This document shows positions 27,217 to 36,846 of a DNA stretch of 64,000 nt, one piece after another. Location of the stretch: the NCBI GenBank assembly GCA_026712715.1, contig JAPOPW010000064.1:17055-81054 (forward strand), read 5' to 3'. Position numbers and translations under genes: made by a program. The DNA comes from Immundisolibacterales bacterium (GTDB lineage: Bacteria > Pseudomonadota > Gammaproteobacteria > HK1). The first letter of the stretch is position 1, and the number at the start of each line of letters is the position of its first letter. The notes beneath the pieces were generated by a model. That model was not told the DNA's origin. It saw only the letters and a program-made list of their open reading frames with translations, and made no database searches.

Positions 27217-28488
27217 TCACGCCGCGTCGGCCGGAACCGACGGCTCGGCGAGCCCGGGCGTTGCGGCGGTGTCGGCGCCGATGGCGCCCGATTCGCGCAG
27301 GGCGTCGATCTCGTCCGCGGAGAATCCGTGCTCGCGAAGGATCTCGGCCGAGTGCTCGCCGATATCGGGCGCGCGCGTCGGTTCCGTGCGCGGGGCGCCG
27401 TCGATCCAGATGGGGCTCGAGACCACGTGGCGGGCGCCGGCCTGCGGGTCGTCGAGGGGCGCGAGGGCACCGCTCTCCAGCATCTGGCGGTCCTTCGGGA
27501 TGTCGCGCAGGGTCGTGACGACCCCGTAGGCGACACCATGGTCGTCGAGGCGGCTGCGCCACGTCGCGAGGTCGGCGGTCGCGAACGCGGCGTCGAGCTC
27601 GCGGATGAGGGTGCGGTGGTTCGCGTGGCGATCGGGCCGGGTCGCGAACCGCGGATCCTCGATCAGGTCGGCTCGTCCCACCGCGCGGGCGAGCTGCGGC
27701 CAGCGCTTGTCTTCGGGGATGACGACGAGCTGCAGCCAGCGCCCGTCGGCGGTGCGATAGAAGTTGTGGAGGGCGCTTGGCGCATCCTCGCGGCCCGGCC
27801 GGCGCGCGAACTCCGCCCCGCACAGCATCGCCTGCGCGTGCAGGGCGTTCCACCAGAGACCGTTCGCCATCAGGTTGGTGGCGACGTAGCCGCCCTTGCC
27901 GGTGCGTTCGCGCCGGAAAAGGGCCGTGGCGATGGCCGCGTAGAGGGAGATGGCGGTCGGATGATCGCCCATGCCCGGCAGCGACTTGACGGGCGGGGAG
28001 TCCGGTGTCGGCCGGACCATGTCCATGAGGCCGCTCCGCGCCCAGAGCGCGGTGCTGTCGAAGCCGGTGTTCAACCGCTCCGGCCCCCGTTCGCCATACG
28101 CGGTGAGGGAGGCGTAGACCAGCCGTTCGTTGTGCTTCGCGAGCGCTTCGTACCCGATCCCGAGGCGTTCGCGCGCGGCGAGCGGGAGGTTCGTCACGAA
28201 CACGTCCGTGTCGCGGATGAGTCGGTACAGCACCTCGCGACCGGCTTCGTTCTTGAGATCGAGAACGAGGCCGCGCTTGTTCCGGTTGTCCACGAGCCAG
28301 CCGTAGTCCACGTCGCACGGTGGATTGCCCGGGGCGTTTCGAAGGTGACGGAACGGGTCCCCCGCGGGGGGCTCGAGCTTGATTACGTCCGCGCCGAGGT
28401 CCGCCATCACGGTTGCGGCGGCCGGAGCGGCGATGAAGCTGCCCGCGTCGATGACCTTGAGACCGGCGAGTAACGGTGCGTCGTGCAT
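27217..28488 (-). CDS. CaiB/BaiF-family (class III) CoA transferase
   Basis: A 423-residue protein of the normal length for the family. N-terminal landmarks are LKVIDAGSFIAAPAAATVMADLGADVIKLE, with GDPFRH shortly after, and NRNKRGLVLDLK near residue 70. The C-terminal half carries GVVTTLRDIPKD and ARHVVSSPIW. It moves CoA between carboxylic acids. The start at MHDAPLL is set by homology, although the frame is open for another 500 bases upstream across the tRNA-Ala gene. It is flanked by two tRNA genes on the same strand and lies 56 bases from tRNA-Arg. Confidence 0.9.
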   Translation of the reverse strand: MHDAPLLAGLKVIDAGSFIAAPAAATVMADLGADVIKLEPPAGDPFRHLRNAPGNPPCDVDYGWLVDNRNKRGLVLDLKNEAGREVLYRLIRDTDVFVTNLPLAARERLGIGYEALAKHNERLVYASLTAYGERGPERLNTGFDSTALWARSGLMDMVRPTPDSPPVKSLPGMGDHPTAISLYAAIATALFRRERTGKGGYVATNLMANGLWWNALHAQAMLCGAEFARRPGREDAPSALHNFYRTADGRWLQLVVIPEDKRWPQLARAVGRADLIEDPRFATRPDRHANHRTLIRELDAAFATADLATWRSRLDDHGVAYGVVTTLRDIPKDRQMLESGALAPLDDPQAGARHVVSSPIWIDGAPRTEPTRAPDIGEHSAEILREHGFSADEIDALRESGAIGADTAATPGLAEPSVPADAA

Positions 28489-28520
28489 GTCCGGGAAATC
28501 GGCGATGGCGCGGGAAGGGG

Positions 28521-28596
<76 letters not shown>

Positions 28597-28713
28597 GTGC
28601 GGGCGGAATTCTACCGTGAAGGGCCGGGGTGGGGCTACACTAGCCATCCCGTCTTCCGTCCTCGCCGGTGGATGCGGCACCGGGCGCCCCGGCATCTCGA
28701 TGGACCCCGCTCC

Positions 28714-29685
28714 ATGCACGCGACCCTGCCACTGCTCCAGCCGACCGATTTTCCGCCGCTTCGCCGCGCTCGGCTCGATACCGTCCAGATCAACGTGGGG
28801 TATCGCTGCAATCAGTCGTGCGTGCACTGTCACGTGAACGCCGGTCCGCGCCGCACGGAGGAAATGAGCCGCGAGACGGCCGAACTCGTCCTCGCGTTCC
28901 TCGAATCGTCCGGCGCATCGAACCTCGACCTCACCGGCGGCGCTCCAGAGCTCCACGCGCCGTTCCGGTACCTGGTCGACGGCGCGCGCGGCCTTGGAGT
29001 TCACGTCCTCGATCGCTGCAATCTCACCGTCCTCGAGGAGCCCGAGCAGGTCCGCGCGGGGCTCGCCGAGTTTCTCGCGGCCCGGCGGGTCGAAGTGATT
29101 GCCTCGCTACCGTGTTACCAGGAGGGCAACGTAGACCGCCAGCGGGGAAAGGGGGTGTTCGAGCGGAGCATCGACGGAATCCGGCGACTGAACCGACTCG
29201 GATACGGTGACCCGGACTCCGGCCTCGAGCTCAATCTCGTGTTCAACCCGCAGGGTCCGGTCCTGCCTCCTTCGCAGGGAGCGCTCGAGGCGGAGTACCG
29301 CAGGGAGCTCGGCGAGCACCACGGCATCCGGTTCAATCACCTGCTCGTGCTCGCCAACATGCCGATCGGGCGATTCGGCAGCGCGCTCGTCTCGCGCCGC
29401 GAGTTCGAGCCGTACATGGCCACCCTGCGGGCCGCGCACCAGGAAGCGAATCTCGAGACGGTGATGTGCAGGAGTCTCATCAGCGTGGACTGGCAGGGGT
29501 ACGTGTACGACTGCGATTTCAACCAGATGCTCGGAATCGGGCTCCATTGCGGCCCGGCTCCGGGGCCGGTGCATCTCTCCGACCTCGTCGGGCGGGACCT
29601 CGCCGGCAGTCCGATCACCGTCCGCGACCACTGTTACGGCTGCACGGCGGGGCAGGGAAGCAGTTGCGGGGGCGCGCTGAGCTGA
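28714..29685 (+). CDS. arsS: Radical SAM protein ArsS (arsenosugar biosynthesis type)
   Basis: A 323-residue radical SAM enzyme with the 4Fe-4S motif at Cys32, Cys36 and Cys39 (RCNQSCVHCHVNAG). A Cys-rich C-terminus (DCDFNQM, DHCYGCTAGQGSSCGG) marks the radical SAM/Cys-rich family. ArsS makes 5'-deoxy-5'-dimethylarsinoyl-adenosine, an arsenosugar precursor. Two glycosyltransferase genes of families that co-occur with arsS follow with overlapping ends. No ArsM methyltransferase or ArsR regulator is in view. The start at MHATLPLL fits homolog length; the frame is open further upstream. Confidence 0.9.
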   Translation: MHATLPLLQPTDFPPLRRARLDTVQINVGYRCNQSCVHCHVNAGPRRTEEMSRETAELVLAFLESSGASNLDLTGGAPELHAPFRYLVDGARGLGVHVLDRCNLTVLEEPEQVRAGLAEFLAARRVEVIASLPCYQEGNVDRQRGKGVFERSIDGIRRLNRLGYGDPDSGLELNLVFNPQGPVLPPSQGALEAEYRRELGEHHGIRFNHLLVLANMPIGRFGSALVSRREFEPYMATLRAAHQEANLETVMCRSLISVDWQGYVYDCDFNQMLGIGLHCGPAPGPVHLSDLVGRDLAGSPITVRDHCYGCTAGQGSSCGGALS

Positions 29686-30395
29686 TTCGGCGGCGGATCT
29701 CCGTCGTGGTTCCCACGCTCGACGAGGGCGAGGGCATCGAAGGCGCGCTCGCGGCGTTGCGTCCGCTTCGCGAGGACGGACACGAGGTCATCGTGTCCGA
29801 CGGCGGCAGCACCGACGGCACCGCAACCCTCGCGGTGACCGCAGCGGACCGGATCGTCGCCGCGGGCCGCGGCCGGGCCCGCCAGATGAACGCGGGCGCG
29901 GCGGCCGCGACCGGCGATGTCCTCGTGTTCCTGCATGCCGACACGACTCTCCCGGAGGATGCGGACCGGCGGGTGCTCGAAGCGCTCGGCGACCGCCCCG
30001 GCTGGGGATTCTTCGGCGTGCGCCTCTCCGGCTCGCACCCGGCCTTCCGGATCATCGAGAGGATGATCACCCTTCGTTCGCGCCTGAGCGGCATCGCAAC
30101 CGGAGACCAGGCGATATTCGCCACCCGCAACCTCTTCGAGAACGCCGGAGGCTTCGCGGAAACGCCCCTGCTCGAGGATGTCGATCTCTGCCGCCGACTC
30201 AAGCGTCGCTCGCTTCCGGTGCGGCCGCGGTCGGTCGTGACGACGTCGAGCCGCCGCTGGGAAGCGGGCGGAATCGTGCGCACCGTGCTGCTGATGTGGT
30301 GGCTCCGGGGTGCATACGCCCTCGGAGCGAAACCGGAACGGCTCGCTCGGTGCTACCGGTTCGGTGGCTCGACCGAAGGGGAGGATGGAGCCTGA
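29682..30395 (+). CDS. Family 2 glycosyltransferase (TIGR04283-type, arsS-associated)
   Basis: A 237-residue GT-A glycosyltransferase. The sequence starts RISVVVPTLDEGEGIEGAL, has the nucleotide-binding SDGGSTDGTA and FLHADTTLP (DxD-like) motifs, and has LLEDVDLCRRLKRR near residue 155. No ATG lies at the N-terminus. I use CTG 29682-29684, which overlaps the arsS TGA as CTGA; TTG at 29664 is an alternative adding 6 residues. It probably adds a sugar to the arsenic compound or a lipid carrier, inferred from co-occurrence with arsS. Confidence 0.85.
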   Translation: MIRRRISVVVPTLDEGEGIEGALAALRPLREDGHEVIVSDGGSTDGTATLAVTAADRIVAAGRGRARQMNAGAAAATGDVLVFLHADTTLPEDADRRVLEALGDRPGWGFFGVRLSGSHPAFRIIERMITLRSRLSGIATGDQAIFATRNLFENAGGFAETPLLEDVDLCRRLKRRSLPVRPRSVVTTSSRRWEAGGIVRTVLLMWWLRGAYALGAKPERLARCYRFGGSTEGEDGA

Positions 30396-31030
30396 GCGGC
30401 GAGATCGTGGTGTTCGCGCGGGCTCCGGTGCCCGCCCGCGCCAAGCGCCGGCTCGTTCCGGCGCTCGGTCCGGAGGGCGCGGCGGAGCTCCAGGGCCGGA
30501 TGACGCGCCGGATCGTGGCCGCGGCGGTCGCTGCGGATGTCGGAGCCGTCTCTCTCTGGTGCGCCCCCGATTCCGGCCATCCCTCCTTTCGCGAGCTCGC
30601 CGGCCGCTTTCCGATTCGGTTGCGCGATCAGCGAGGTCGCGGACTCGGAGCGCGCATGGGCGCCGCGATGGAGGACACCCTTCGGCGCCGCTCGTTCGCA
30701 TTGCTGGCCGGGAGCGATTGCCCGGGGCTCGGGGAGGACCGGTTGCGGGAGGCGGCGGAGCGCCTTGCCGGATCCGCCGTGGACGCGATTCTCGTCCCGG
30801 CGCTCGATGGCGGCTACGTGCTCATCGGGCTCCGGCGGTTCGACGAGTCCCTCTTCGCCGATGTCGCCTGGGGAACCGAGCGGGTTCTCGGGGAGACGCG
30901 GCGGCGGCTCCGCGCGCTTCGATGGAGGTGGGACGAGCTCGAGCCGCTGCCCGACATCGACCGGCCGTCGGATCTGGTTCATCTCGAACCGGCCATCTAT
31001 TCGGATTTGGTAATTGAATCAAACGAATGA
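30392..31030 (+). CDS. DUF2064 / TIGR04282-type glycosyltransferase (arsS-associated)
   Basis: A 212-residue protein of the nucleotidyl/glycosyl transferase fold. It has the N-terminal EIVVFARAPVPARAKRRL block, GSDCPGL near residue 109, and ALDGGYVLIGL near residue 133. The start is placed at CTG 30392-30394, which overlaps the preceding TGA as CTGA; a GTG 45 bases upstream is the only other candidate. It completes a three-gene arsenosugar-type unit with arsS and the family 2 glycosyltransferase. Confidence 0.86.
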   Translation: MSGEIVVFARAPVPARAKRRLVPALGPEGAAELQGRMTRRIVAAAVAADVGAVSLWCAPDSGHPSFRELAGRFPIRLRDQRGRGLGARMGAAMEDTLRRRSFALLAGSDCPGLGEDRLREAAERLAGSAVDAILVPALDGGYVLIGLRRFDESLFADVAWGTERVLGETRRRLRALRWRWDELEPLPDIDRPSDLVHLEPAIYSDLVIESNE

Positions 31031-31112
31031 AACGCAATTTGCCCAAGCGATCCGAATTGACCCGCTCCAACGGGAGCGAACCGTCCGGTGGAATCTGTGA
31101 GACGCTGGGACG

Positions 31113-33479
31113 ATGGCGAAATCCGGCAGACGTTTGGCCGGGTCCGGGGGCGGCGGAGACGGTCGCGATCGCGGGGCGAGGTCGGCGAAGCGCGGGGCGA
31201 CCGGCAAGCAGTCACGCACGGCCGCAAGGAGCCGGCCACGGAAACCGGCGCGTGCCCGGCGCTCGTTCGGGCGGTTCCTGGCGAGGCTCGGGTGGCGGGT
31301 TGCGCTCGTCCTGATCATCCTCGCCGCGGGTTACACCGCCTGGCTCGACATACGCGTCCGGGGCGAGTTCGAGGGCAAGCGTTGGGCCCTTCCCGCGCGC
31401 GTGTACGCCCGTCCCGTCGAGCTGTGGCCGGGCGCGCGGCTCGACCCCGCGGCGCTCGAGGCCGAGCTGGAACGGTCCGGCTACCATCGCGCGAGCCCAC
31501 CGCGCCGGCCGGGCAGCTACCTGCGGGCCGGAGACCGTTTCGTCATCCAGGCGCGCGAGTTCCGTTACTGGGACGCGGTCGAGCCCGCACGGCGGGTCGA
31601 GATCGGCTTCGAAGCCGGCACCGTGCTCGCCATCGACGCAGGTGGAGAAGCGGCCGCACTGGTGCGGCTCGACCCGCCTCTCATCGGCCGCATCTATCCG
31701 CGCCATCACGAGGACCGGGTGAAGATCCGGCTCCACGAAGCGCCGCCCGCGCTCGTCGCGGGCCTGCTTGCCGTCGAGGATCATCGCTTCTTCGAGCACC
31801 ACGGGATCTCGCTCCTCGCCGTCGCGCGGGCCGCGTGGGCGAACCTCCGGGCCGCCGCCGTCGTGCAGGGGGGGAGCACCCTCACCCAGCAGCTCGCCAA
31901 GAACCTCTTCCTCTCGCCCGAACGCACCCTGGCGCGCAAGCTCAACGAGGCGATCATGGCGCTCCTGCTCGATGCGCGCTATCCCAAGGAAGAGCTGCTC
32001 GAGGTGTACCTCAACGAGGTCTTCCTCGGACAGGAGGGGCGGCGGGCGATACACGGATTCGGACTCGCATCCTGGTTCTACTTCGATCGGCGACTCGATG
32101 AGCTGGATGTCGCGGAGGCGGCGCTCCTCATCGGGCTTGCGCGCGGAGCTTCCGCCTACAACCCCTGGCGCAAGCCGGAGCGGGCGCTGCGGCGCCGCAA
32201 TCTCGTGCTCGACGTGATGGCCGCCCGGGGGGTCGTGTCCCGCGCGGAGGCCGATGCGGCCAGGGCGCGACCCCTCGGCATTCAATCCGAGGTCCCCCGG
32301 GGAGCATCTCCCCATCCCGCATTCCTCGATCTGGTGCGCCGCCAGCTCTCCCGCGACTACCGCGAGAGCGATCTCCGCACCGAAGGGCTGCGGATATTCA
32401 CCTCGCTCGATCCGGAGGTACAGGAGCTCGCGGAGAGCGCCCTGGCCCGCGAGCTGAGCGCCGCGGAGCGCCGCAAGGGACTGCCCGACGGCGTTCTGGA
32501 GGGCGCCGTCCTCGTCGCCCGTTCCGACAGTGGCGAGGTACTGGCGGTGGTCGGTGGACGGCAGGCGCGAGCCCAGGGCTTCAATCGGGCACTCGATGCG
32601 AGGCGTCCCATCGGGTCCCTGGTCAAGCCGGCGGTGTATCTCGTGGCCCTCGAACGGGGCCACTCGATCGCGAGCCCGGTCGACGACGCGCCGATCGAGG
32701 TGGACCTCGCGGACGGTCGGACCTGGGCGCCGCGCAACTACGACGGCGACCATCTCGGCGAGCTGCCCCTCTACCGCTCGCTCGCGCTGTCCCGAAACGC
32801 GGCTACCGCCCGGCTCGGCCTGTCGGTCGGAGTGGAGCGGGTGGCGAAGGCCCTCGGGCGGCTCGGGGTCGCCGGGGGGATCCAGCCGTCCCCGTCGCTG
32901 CTTCTGGGATCGATCGACCTGAGCCCGTTCGAGGTGGCCCAGATCTACCAGGCGCTCGCCAACGAGGGGTTCCGGTCGCCGCTTCGCGGAATCCGCGAGG
33001 TGACGGGACCGGAGGGAACGCCTCTCGCCCGCTACGGTCTGTCCGTCGAGTCGGTCGCCGAGCCCGCCACGGTGTACGTGCTGCGGGCCGCGCTGGAGGC
33101 GGTCCTCCGGGAAGGAACCGGTCGGAGCGCAGGCGCCACTCTCCCACCTGCGCTCCACGCCGCGGGCAAGACGGGGACCACGAACGGAGGGCGCGACAGT
33201 TGGTTCGCGGGCTTCGCAGGCGGCTACGTGTCCGTGGTCTGGGTCGGCTACGACGACAACCGGGCGGGCGGACTGAGCGGCGCGGGCCAGGCGCTCAAGG
33301 TGTGGGCGGGACTCGTCTCCCGGCTGCCCCTCTCCGCCGACGAGCCCGCCCGGCCGGACGAAGTGGAGTGGCATTGGACCGTGACCGACGGCGAACCGTT
33401 CCGCACGGATCCCGGCTGTCCCGGGGCGGTCCGCCTGCCGTTTCGGGACTCCGATTCCTTGCGGTACCGCCCGTGTTGA
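31113..33479 (+). CDS. mrcB: Penicillin-binding protein 1B (bifunctional transglycosylase/transpeptidase)
   Basis: A 788-residue class A PBP. A basic cytoplasmic tail (residues 1-55) precedes one transmembrane helix (about 60-76, WRVALVLIILAAGYTAW) and a UB2H-like domain to about 165. The GT51 domain has catalytic Glu222 in VEDHRFFEHHG and GGSTLTQQLAKNLFL. The transpeptidase domain has Ser502 in RRPIGSLVKP, SRNAA, and Lys686 in KTGTTNGG. It polymerises and cross-links peptidoglycan. The TPR lipoprotein gene follows, overlapping or abutting the stop. Confidence 0.95.
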   Translation: MAKSGRRLAGSGGGGDGRDRGARSAKRGATGKQSRTAARSRPRKPARARRSFGRFLARLGWRVALVLIILAAGYTAWLDIRVRGEFEGKRWALPARVYARPVELWPGARLDPAALEAELERSGYHRASPPRRPGSYLRAGDRFVIQAREFRYWDAVEPARRVEIGFEAGTVLAIDAGGEAAALVRLDPPLIGRIYPRHHEDRVKIRLHEAPPALVAGLLAVEDHRFFEHHGISLLAVARAAWANLRAAAVVQGGSTLTQQLAKNLFLSPERTLARKLNEAIMALLLDARYPKEELLEVYLNEVFLGQEGRRAIHGFGLASWFYFDRRLDELDVAEAALLIGLARGASAYNPWRKPERALRRRNLVLDVMAARGVVSRAEADAARARPLGIQSEVPRGASPHPAFLDLVRRQLSRDYRESDLRTEGLRIFTSLDPEVQELAESALARELSAAERRKGLPDGVLEGAVLVARSDSGEVLAVVGGRQARAQGFNRALDARRPIGSLVKPAVYLVALERGHSIASPVDDAPIEVDLADGRTWAPRNYDGDHLGELPLYRSLALSRNAATARLGLSVGVERVAKALGRLGVAGGIQPSPSLLLGSIDLSPFEVAQIYQALANEGFRSPLRGIREVTGPEGTPLARYGLSVESVAEPATVYVLRAALEAVLREGTGRSAGATLPPALHAAGKTGTTNGGRDSWFAGFAGGYVSVVWVGYDDNRAGGLSGAGQALKVWAGLVSRLPLSADEPARPDEVEWHWTVTDGEPFRTDPGCPGAVRLPFRDSDSLRYRPC

Positions 33480-34147
33480 TCCGGTCGGTCGCGGCCGGGG
33501 TGGTCGCCGTGCTTCTTGCGGGTTGCGCGGGCGCTCCGCCCGACGTTCTTCCCCCGGTCCGCGAAGGGTTGCTGACGAGCGATCCGAAGAAGGTGACGAG
33601 TGCGCCGCAGTCGATCCGGGCACCGCTCGCGACCCCGGACGATACGTCCGTGTCCCGAATTCCCGTTGCGGCCCGGCCGGGGGCAACCGGGTCGGGTGCC
33701 ACGCCGTCGGCCACGGAAGCGGATGCGCCGCGCGCTCTATCTCGGGACGAGAGACGGCGCCCGGACGAAGGGCGGGGCGTCGCGGAGGTCCCCTCGTTCC
33801 CGGACGGCAGGCGGGCGCCGGCCCGGGAGAGCGCGACGGTCCTCGCCCTCCTCGCGAGCGCCCGCGAGGCGCGGGAGGCAGGACGGTACGGGCGCGCCGC
33901 GGCGGCCCTCGAACGGGCGCTCAAGGTCGAGCCGCGAAATCCGAGGCTCTGGCACCGACTTGCGCTGGTCCGTTTCCGTCAGGGCCGGCCCGCGGATGCG
34001 GCAGCCCTCGCGCTTCGCTCCCTGAGCCTCACCGGTGACGATGCGGACCTCGAATCGCGCAACCTGCGGCTGATCGCCGCCGCCCGCCACGCGCTGGGGG
34101 ACGAGGAGGGGGCCCGCGAGGCGCTGCGCCGGGCCGAGGCCCGTTGA
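33473..34147 (+). CDS. TPR-containing lipoprotein
   Basis: A 224-residue protein. It has a lipoprotein signal (VVAVLLAGCAG, lipobox Cys about 18), a Pro/Ala-rich linker, and a C-terminal pair of TPR units (about residues 120-220: REAGRYGRAAAALERALKVEP and LWHRLALVRFRQGRPADAAA). The start is GTG 33473, overlapping the mrcB stop; TTG 33476 would form a TTGA overlap. It may be an outer-membrane partner of PBP1B, analogous to LpoB-type activators, which is inferred from location only. Confidence 0.75.
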   Translation: MLIRSVAAGVVAVLLAGCAGAPPDVLPPVREGLLTSDPKKVTSAPQSIRAPLATPDDTSVSRIPVAARPGATGSGATPSATEADAPRALSRDERRRPDEGRGVAEVPSFPDGRRAPARESATVLALLASAREAREAGRYGRAAAALERALKVEPRNPRLWHRLALVRFRQGRPADAAALALRSLSLTGDDADLESRNLRLIAAARHALGDEEGAREALRRAEAR

Positions 34148-34350
34148 ACGCGATTGCCCGGAGCCCGCGTTCCCGGGGCGGAAGGCCGGGTCGGAGCGCG
34201 CGGCACGGCGCCCGCAATGCCTCGCGTTGCATGTCGAAGTTGCCCGCCAGAGGATGACGGGCGGGGTCGATCGGGCACGATCCGGCCGGCAGCGCCCGCC
34301 CCTGCGGACGACCCTTCGCGCCTCGTTCGCGGCGCCGCCCGGAACGGCGC

Positions 34351-35109
34351 TCAGGCCTCGCGCGGGCGCAGATGCGCGTGCCAACGCCATTCCCAGAGAC
34401 GGAATCCTCGGGTGACGAGATACACGAGCAGCATGTAGAGCACCGCGGCGGCAAGGAATCCTTCGTAGGCGAGGTAGTACTTCGAGTTGAGGATGCGGCC
34501 CGCCCCGAGGATGTCCACGATCGTCACCGTGCTTGCGACCACGCTGCCGTGCAGCATGAAGATGATCTCGTTGGAGTACGCGGGCAACGCCCGCCGCAGG
34601 GCGTTGGGAAGCACGATGCGAGTCGTGCGATGCCAGGAAGACATGCCGTATGCCCTGGCCGCCTCGACCTCGCCGTGCGGAACCGCCTCGATCGCGCCGC
34701 GAAAGATCTCGGTCGTGTAGGCGGCGGTGTTCAGCACGAATGCGATGAGGGTGCACCACAGCGGCTCGCGCAGCACCGGCCACAGGAAGCTCTCGCGCAC
34801 CGGCTCGAACTGGCCGAGTCCGTAGTAGATGATGTAGAGCTGCACGAGGAGCGGCGTTCCCCGAAACAGGTAGACGTAGGCCCAGATCGCCTGGTTGACG
34901 TAGCGAATGCGGTACGCCCGCGCCACTGCGAGGGGCAGCGAGATCGCACCGCCGATAACGAGCGAGACCGCGACCAGCAGCACCGTGTAGCCGATGCCGG
35001 TGAGGAACATCTCCCAGTGCTGCGCGATCAGCACGAAGTCGAGCGGCGATGCGTTCTCGCTGAAGTCGCGGATCGCGTCGAGAAGGCTCGGACCCCGTGT
35101 CTCGTCCAT
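34351..35109 (-). CDS. hisM: Amino-acid ABC transporter permease (HisM-like)
   Basis: A 252-residue permease with about five transmembrane helices. The permease loop NTAAYTTEIFRGAIEAVPHGEVEAARAYGMS (EAA motif, about residues 126-156) contacts the ATPase. It pairs with the upstream HisQ-like permease, 3 bases away, forming the heterodimeric channel for basic or polar amino acids. The specificity is not determined. Confidence 0.9.
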   Translation of the reverse strand: MDETRGPSLLDAIRDFSENASPLDFVLIAQHWEMFLTGIGYTVLLVAVSLVIGGAISLPLAVARAYRIRYVNQAIWAYVYLFRGTPLLVQLYIIYYGLGQFEPVRESFLWPVLREPLWCTLIAFVLNTAAYTTEIFRGAIEAVPHGEVEAARAYGMSSWHRTTRIVLPNALRRALPAYSNEIIFMLHGSVVASTVTIVDILGAGRILNSKYYLAYEGFLAAAVLYMLLVYLVTRGFRLWEWRWHAHLRPREA

Positions 35110-35112
35110 CGC

Positions 35113-35802
35113 TCAGGCCCTCCTCACCCCGGCGCTGTACCGGCGGTCGAGCCACCTGAGTCCCACGTCCGAGATCGCGGTCAGCACGAGATAGATGACG
35201 AGGGTGACGAAGAAGAAGGTGAAGAGCTGGCGCGTGGATCGACCGGCCGTGAACGACTCCCACACCAGCTCGTGCAGCCCCAGGACCGAAACGAGGGCGG
35301 TCGTCTTCAGGAGCACCAGCCAGTTGTTGCCGAATCCGGGCAGGGCGTAACGCACGAGCTGCGGCCACACGATGCGACGGAACACGATGCCGCCGCTCAT
35401 TCCGCAGGCAATGCCTGCCTCGATCTGGCCCCGTGGTATCGCGAGGTATGCGCCGCGAAACGTCTCCGTCATGTACGCGCCGTAGATGAACCCGATGGTG
35501 AACACCCCGGCGGTGAAGTGGTTGATCTCGACGTATCCCCACCATCCGGTGGCGAACCCGAGGTCGTTGAGAAGCTGCTGTCCGCCATAGAACAGCAGCA
35601 GCATCAGCACGAGGTCGGGAACCCCGCGGATGAGGGTCGTGTACGCCCCGGTCACCGTGTTCGCGGTGCGGGAGTCCGCGATCTTTCCCCACGCGCCGAG
35701 GAGCCCCAGGAACACGGCCAGCACCACGGAGCAAAGGGCCACCGCGATGGTGATCGCCGTCCCCTGCAGGATGGCGGGCAGGTAGGCGATTACCGCATCC
35801 AT
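35113..35802 (-). CDS. hisQ: Amino-acid ABC transporter permease (HisQ-like)
   Basis: A 229-residue permease with the EAA loop AYMTETFRGAYLAIPRGQIEAGIACGMS (about residues 110-137) and hydrophobic helices on either side. It is one of two permeases of a HisPQM-type importer encoded in one minus-strand group with the binding protein upstream and hisM downstream. Confidence 0.9.
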   Translation of the reverse strand: MDAVIAYLPAILQGTAITIAVALCSVVLAVFLGLLGAWGKIADSRTANTVTGAYTTLIRGVPDLVLMLLLFYGGQQLLNDLGFATGWWGYVEINHFTAGVFTIGFIYGAYMTETFRGAYLAIPRGQIEAGIACGMSGGIVFRRIVWPQLVRYALPGFGNNWLVLLKTTALVSVLGLHELVWESFTAGRSTRQLFTFFFVTLVIYLVLTAISDVGLRWLDRRYSAGVRRA

Positions 35803-35988
35803 GAGCGTTCGCGGGTCGATGCGGGCGCGAGCCGGGGCCTTCGAGCCGCGAAGCCGGCGGGGCGCGCCCTCGCGATCCGCCGGCTCCGCCTCAGCTCAGG
35901 CCGGGGCGTGCGGCACCCGGTCCGTCGACCGGGCGGTCCATTGCTCTCGCCGAGCGTTTCACCGACCCTTTCCCGACAGGTCTTCCCA

Positions 35989-36765
35989 TCAATCGCCGTA
36001 GACGTCGAAGTCGAAGTATCCGTCGTTGATCGTCTTGTACGTGCCGTCCTCGCGGATCGCGGAGATGGCTGCGTTCAGCGCGGCGAGAAGCTCGTCCTCG
36101 CCCTTGCGCACGGCGATGCCGGCGCCCTCGCCGTGGCATTCGAGGTCGTGCTGGGGACCGCCGACGAACCCGTAGCCGTTGCCCGCGTCCGTCTTGAGGA
36201 ATCCTTCGTCCGCCTGGAGCGAGTCGGAGAACTGGGCGTCGAGCCGTCCCGCGGCGAGATCCAGGAAGACCTCCTCCTGGGTCGCGTAGAGTCTCAGTTC
36301 GGCGTCGGGGTAGATCTTCTCCATGAAGCACTGGTGGGTCGTGCCGCGCTGCACCCCGACCGCCTTCCCGGCCAGCCCGGCCGGCGACACGTCCAGCCCC
36401 GAACCCTCCGCCACCACGAACATGGCCGGCGTGTTGTAGTACTTGGCCGAGAAGTCGACGCGCTTCTTGCGCTCCTCGGTTATGGACATCGATGCGACGA
36501 TGGCGTCGTACTTCCGTGCGAGCAGGGCGGGAATCATGCCGTCCCAGTCCTGCTCGACCAAGACGCAGGTACGCCCCAACTTCTCGCAGAGCGCGTGTGC
36601 GATATCGATGTCGAACCCCTTCAGGGACCCGTCGGCCTCCTTCCACGAAAATGGCGGATAGGCGCCTTCGACGCCGATTCGAAGCTCTTCCGCCGCCATC
36701 GCGGGCGCGGTGGCCGCGGACACGGCGAGTGCCGCTGCCGCCAATACCTTACCCAGACGTCTCAT
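35989..36765 (-). CDS. Amino-acid ABC transporter substrate-binding protein
   Basis: A 258-residue periplasmic binding protein with a signal peptide (VLAAAALAVSAATAPAMA). The ligand pocket blocks are EGAYPPFSWKEADGSLKGFDIDIAHAL (about residue 32), VASMSITEERKKRVDFSAKYY and GVQRGTTHQCF. This is the ArgT/HisJ type for basic amino acids. The start at MRRLGK follows AAGGAGAG; the longer frame lacks one. A 186-base gap separates it from hisQ. Confidence 0.92.
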   Translation of the reverse strand: MRRLGKVLAAAALAVSAATAPAMAAEELRIGVEGAYPPFSWKEADGSLKGFDIDIAHALCEKLGRTCVLVEQDWDGMIPALLARKYDAIVASMSITEERKKRVDFSAKYYNTPAMFVVAEGSGLDVSPAGLAGKAVGVQRGTTHQCFMEKIYPDAELRLYATQEEVFLDLAAGRLDAQFSDSLQADEGFLKTDAGNGYGFVGGPQHDLECHGEGAGIAVRKGEDELLAALNAAISAIREDGTYKTINDGYFDFDVYGD

Positions 36766-36846
36766 TTCGGTCTCTCCTTTTTCCTTGAAGTTTAGTGTCC
36801 GCGGCGAGCGCATGGCCCCGCGCCGTGCGGGCGCAGCCAGCGTCCG

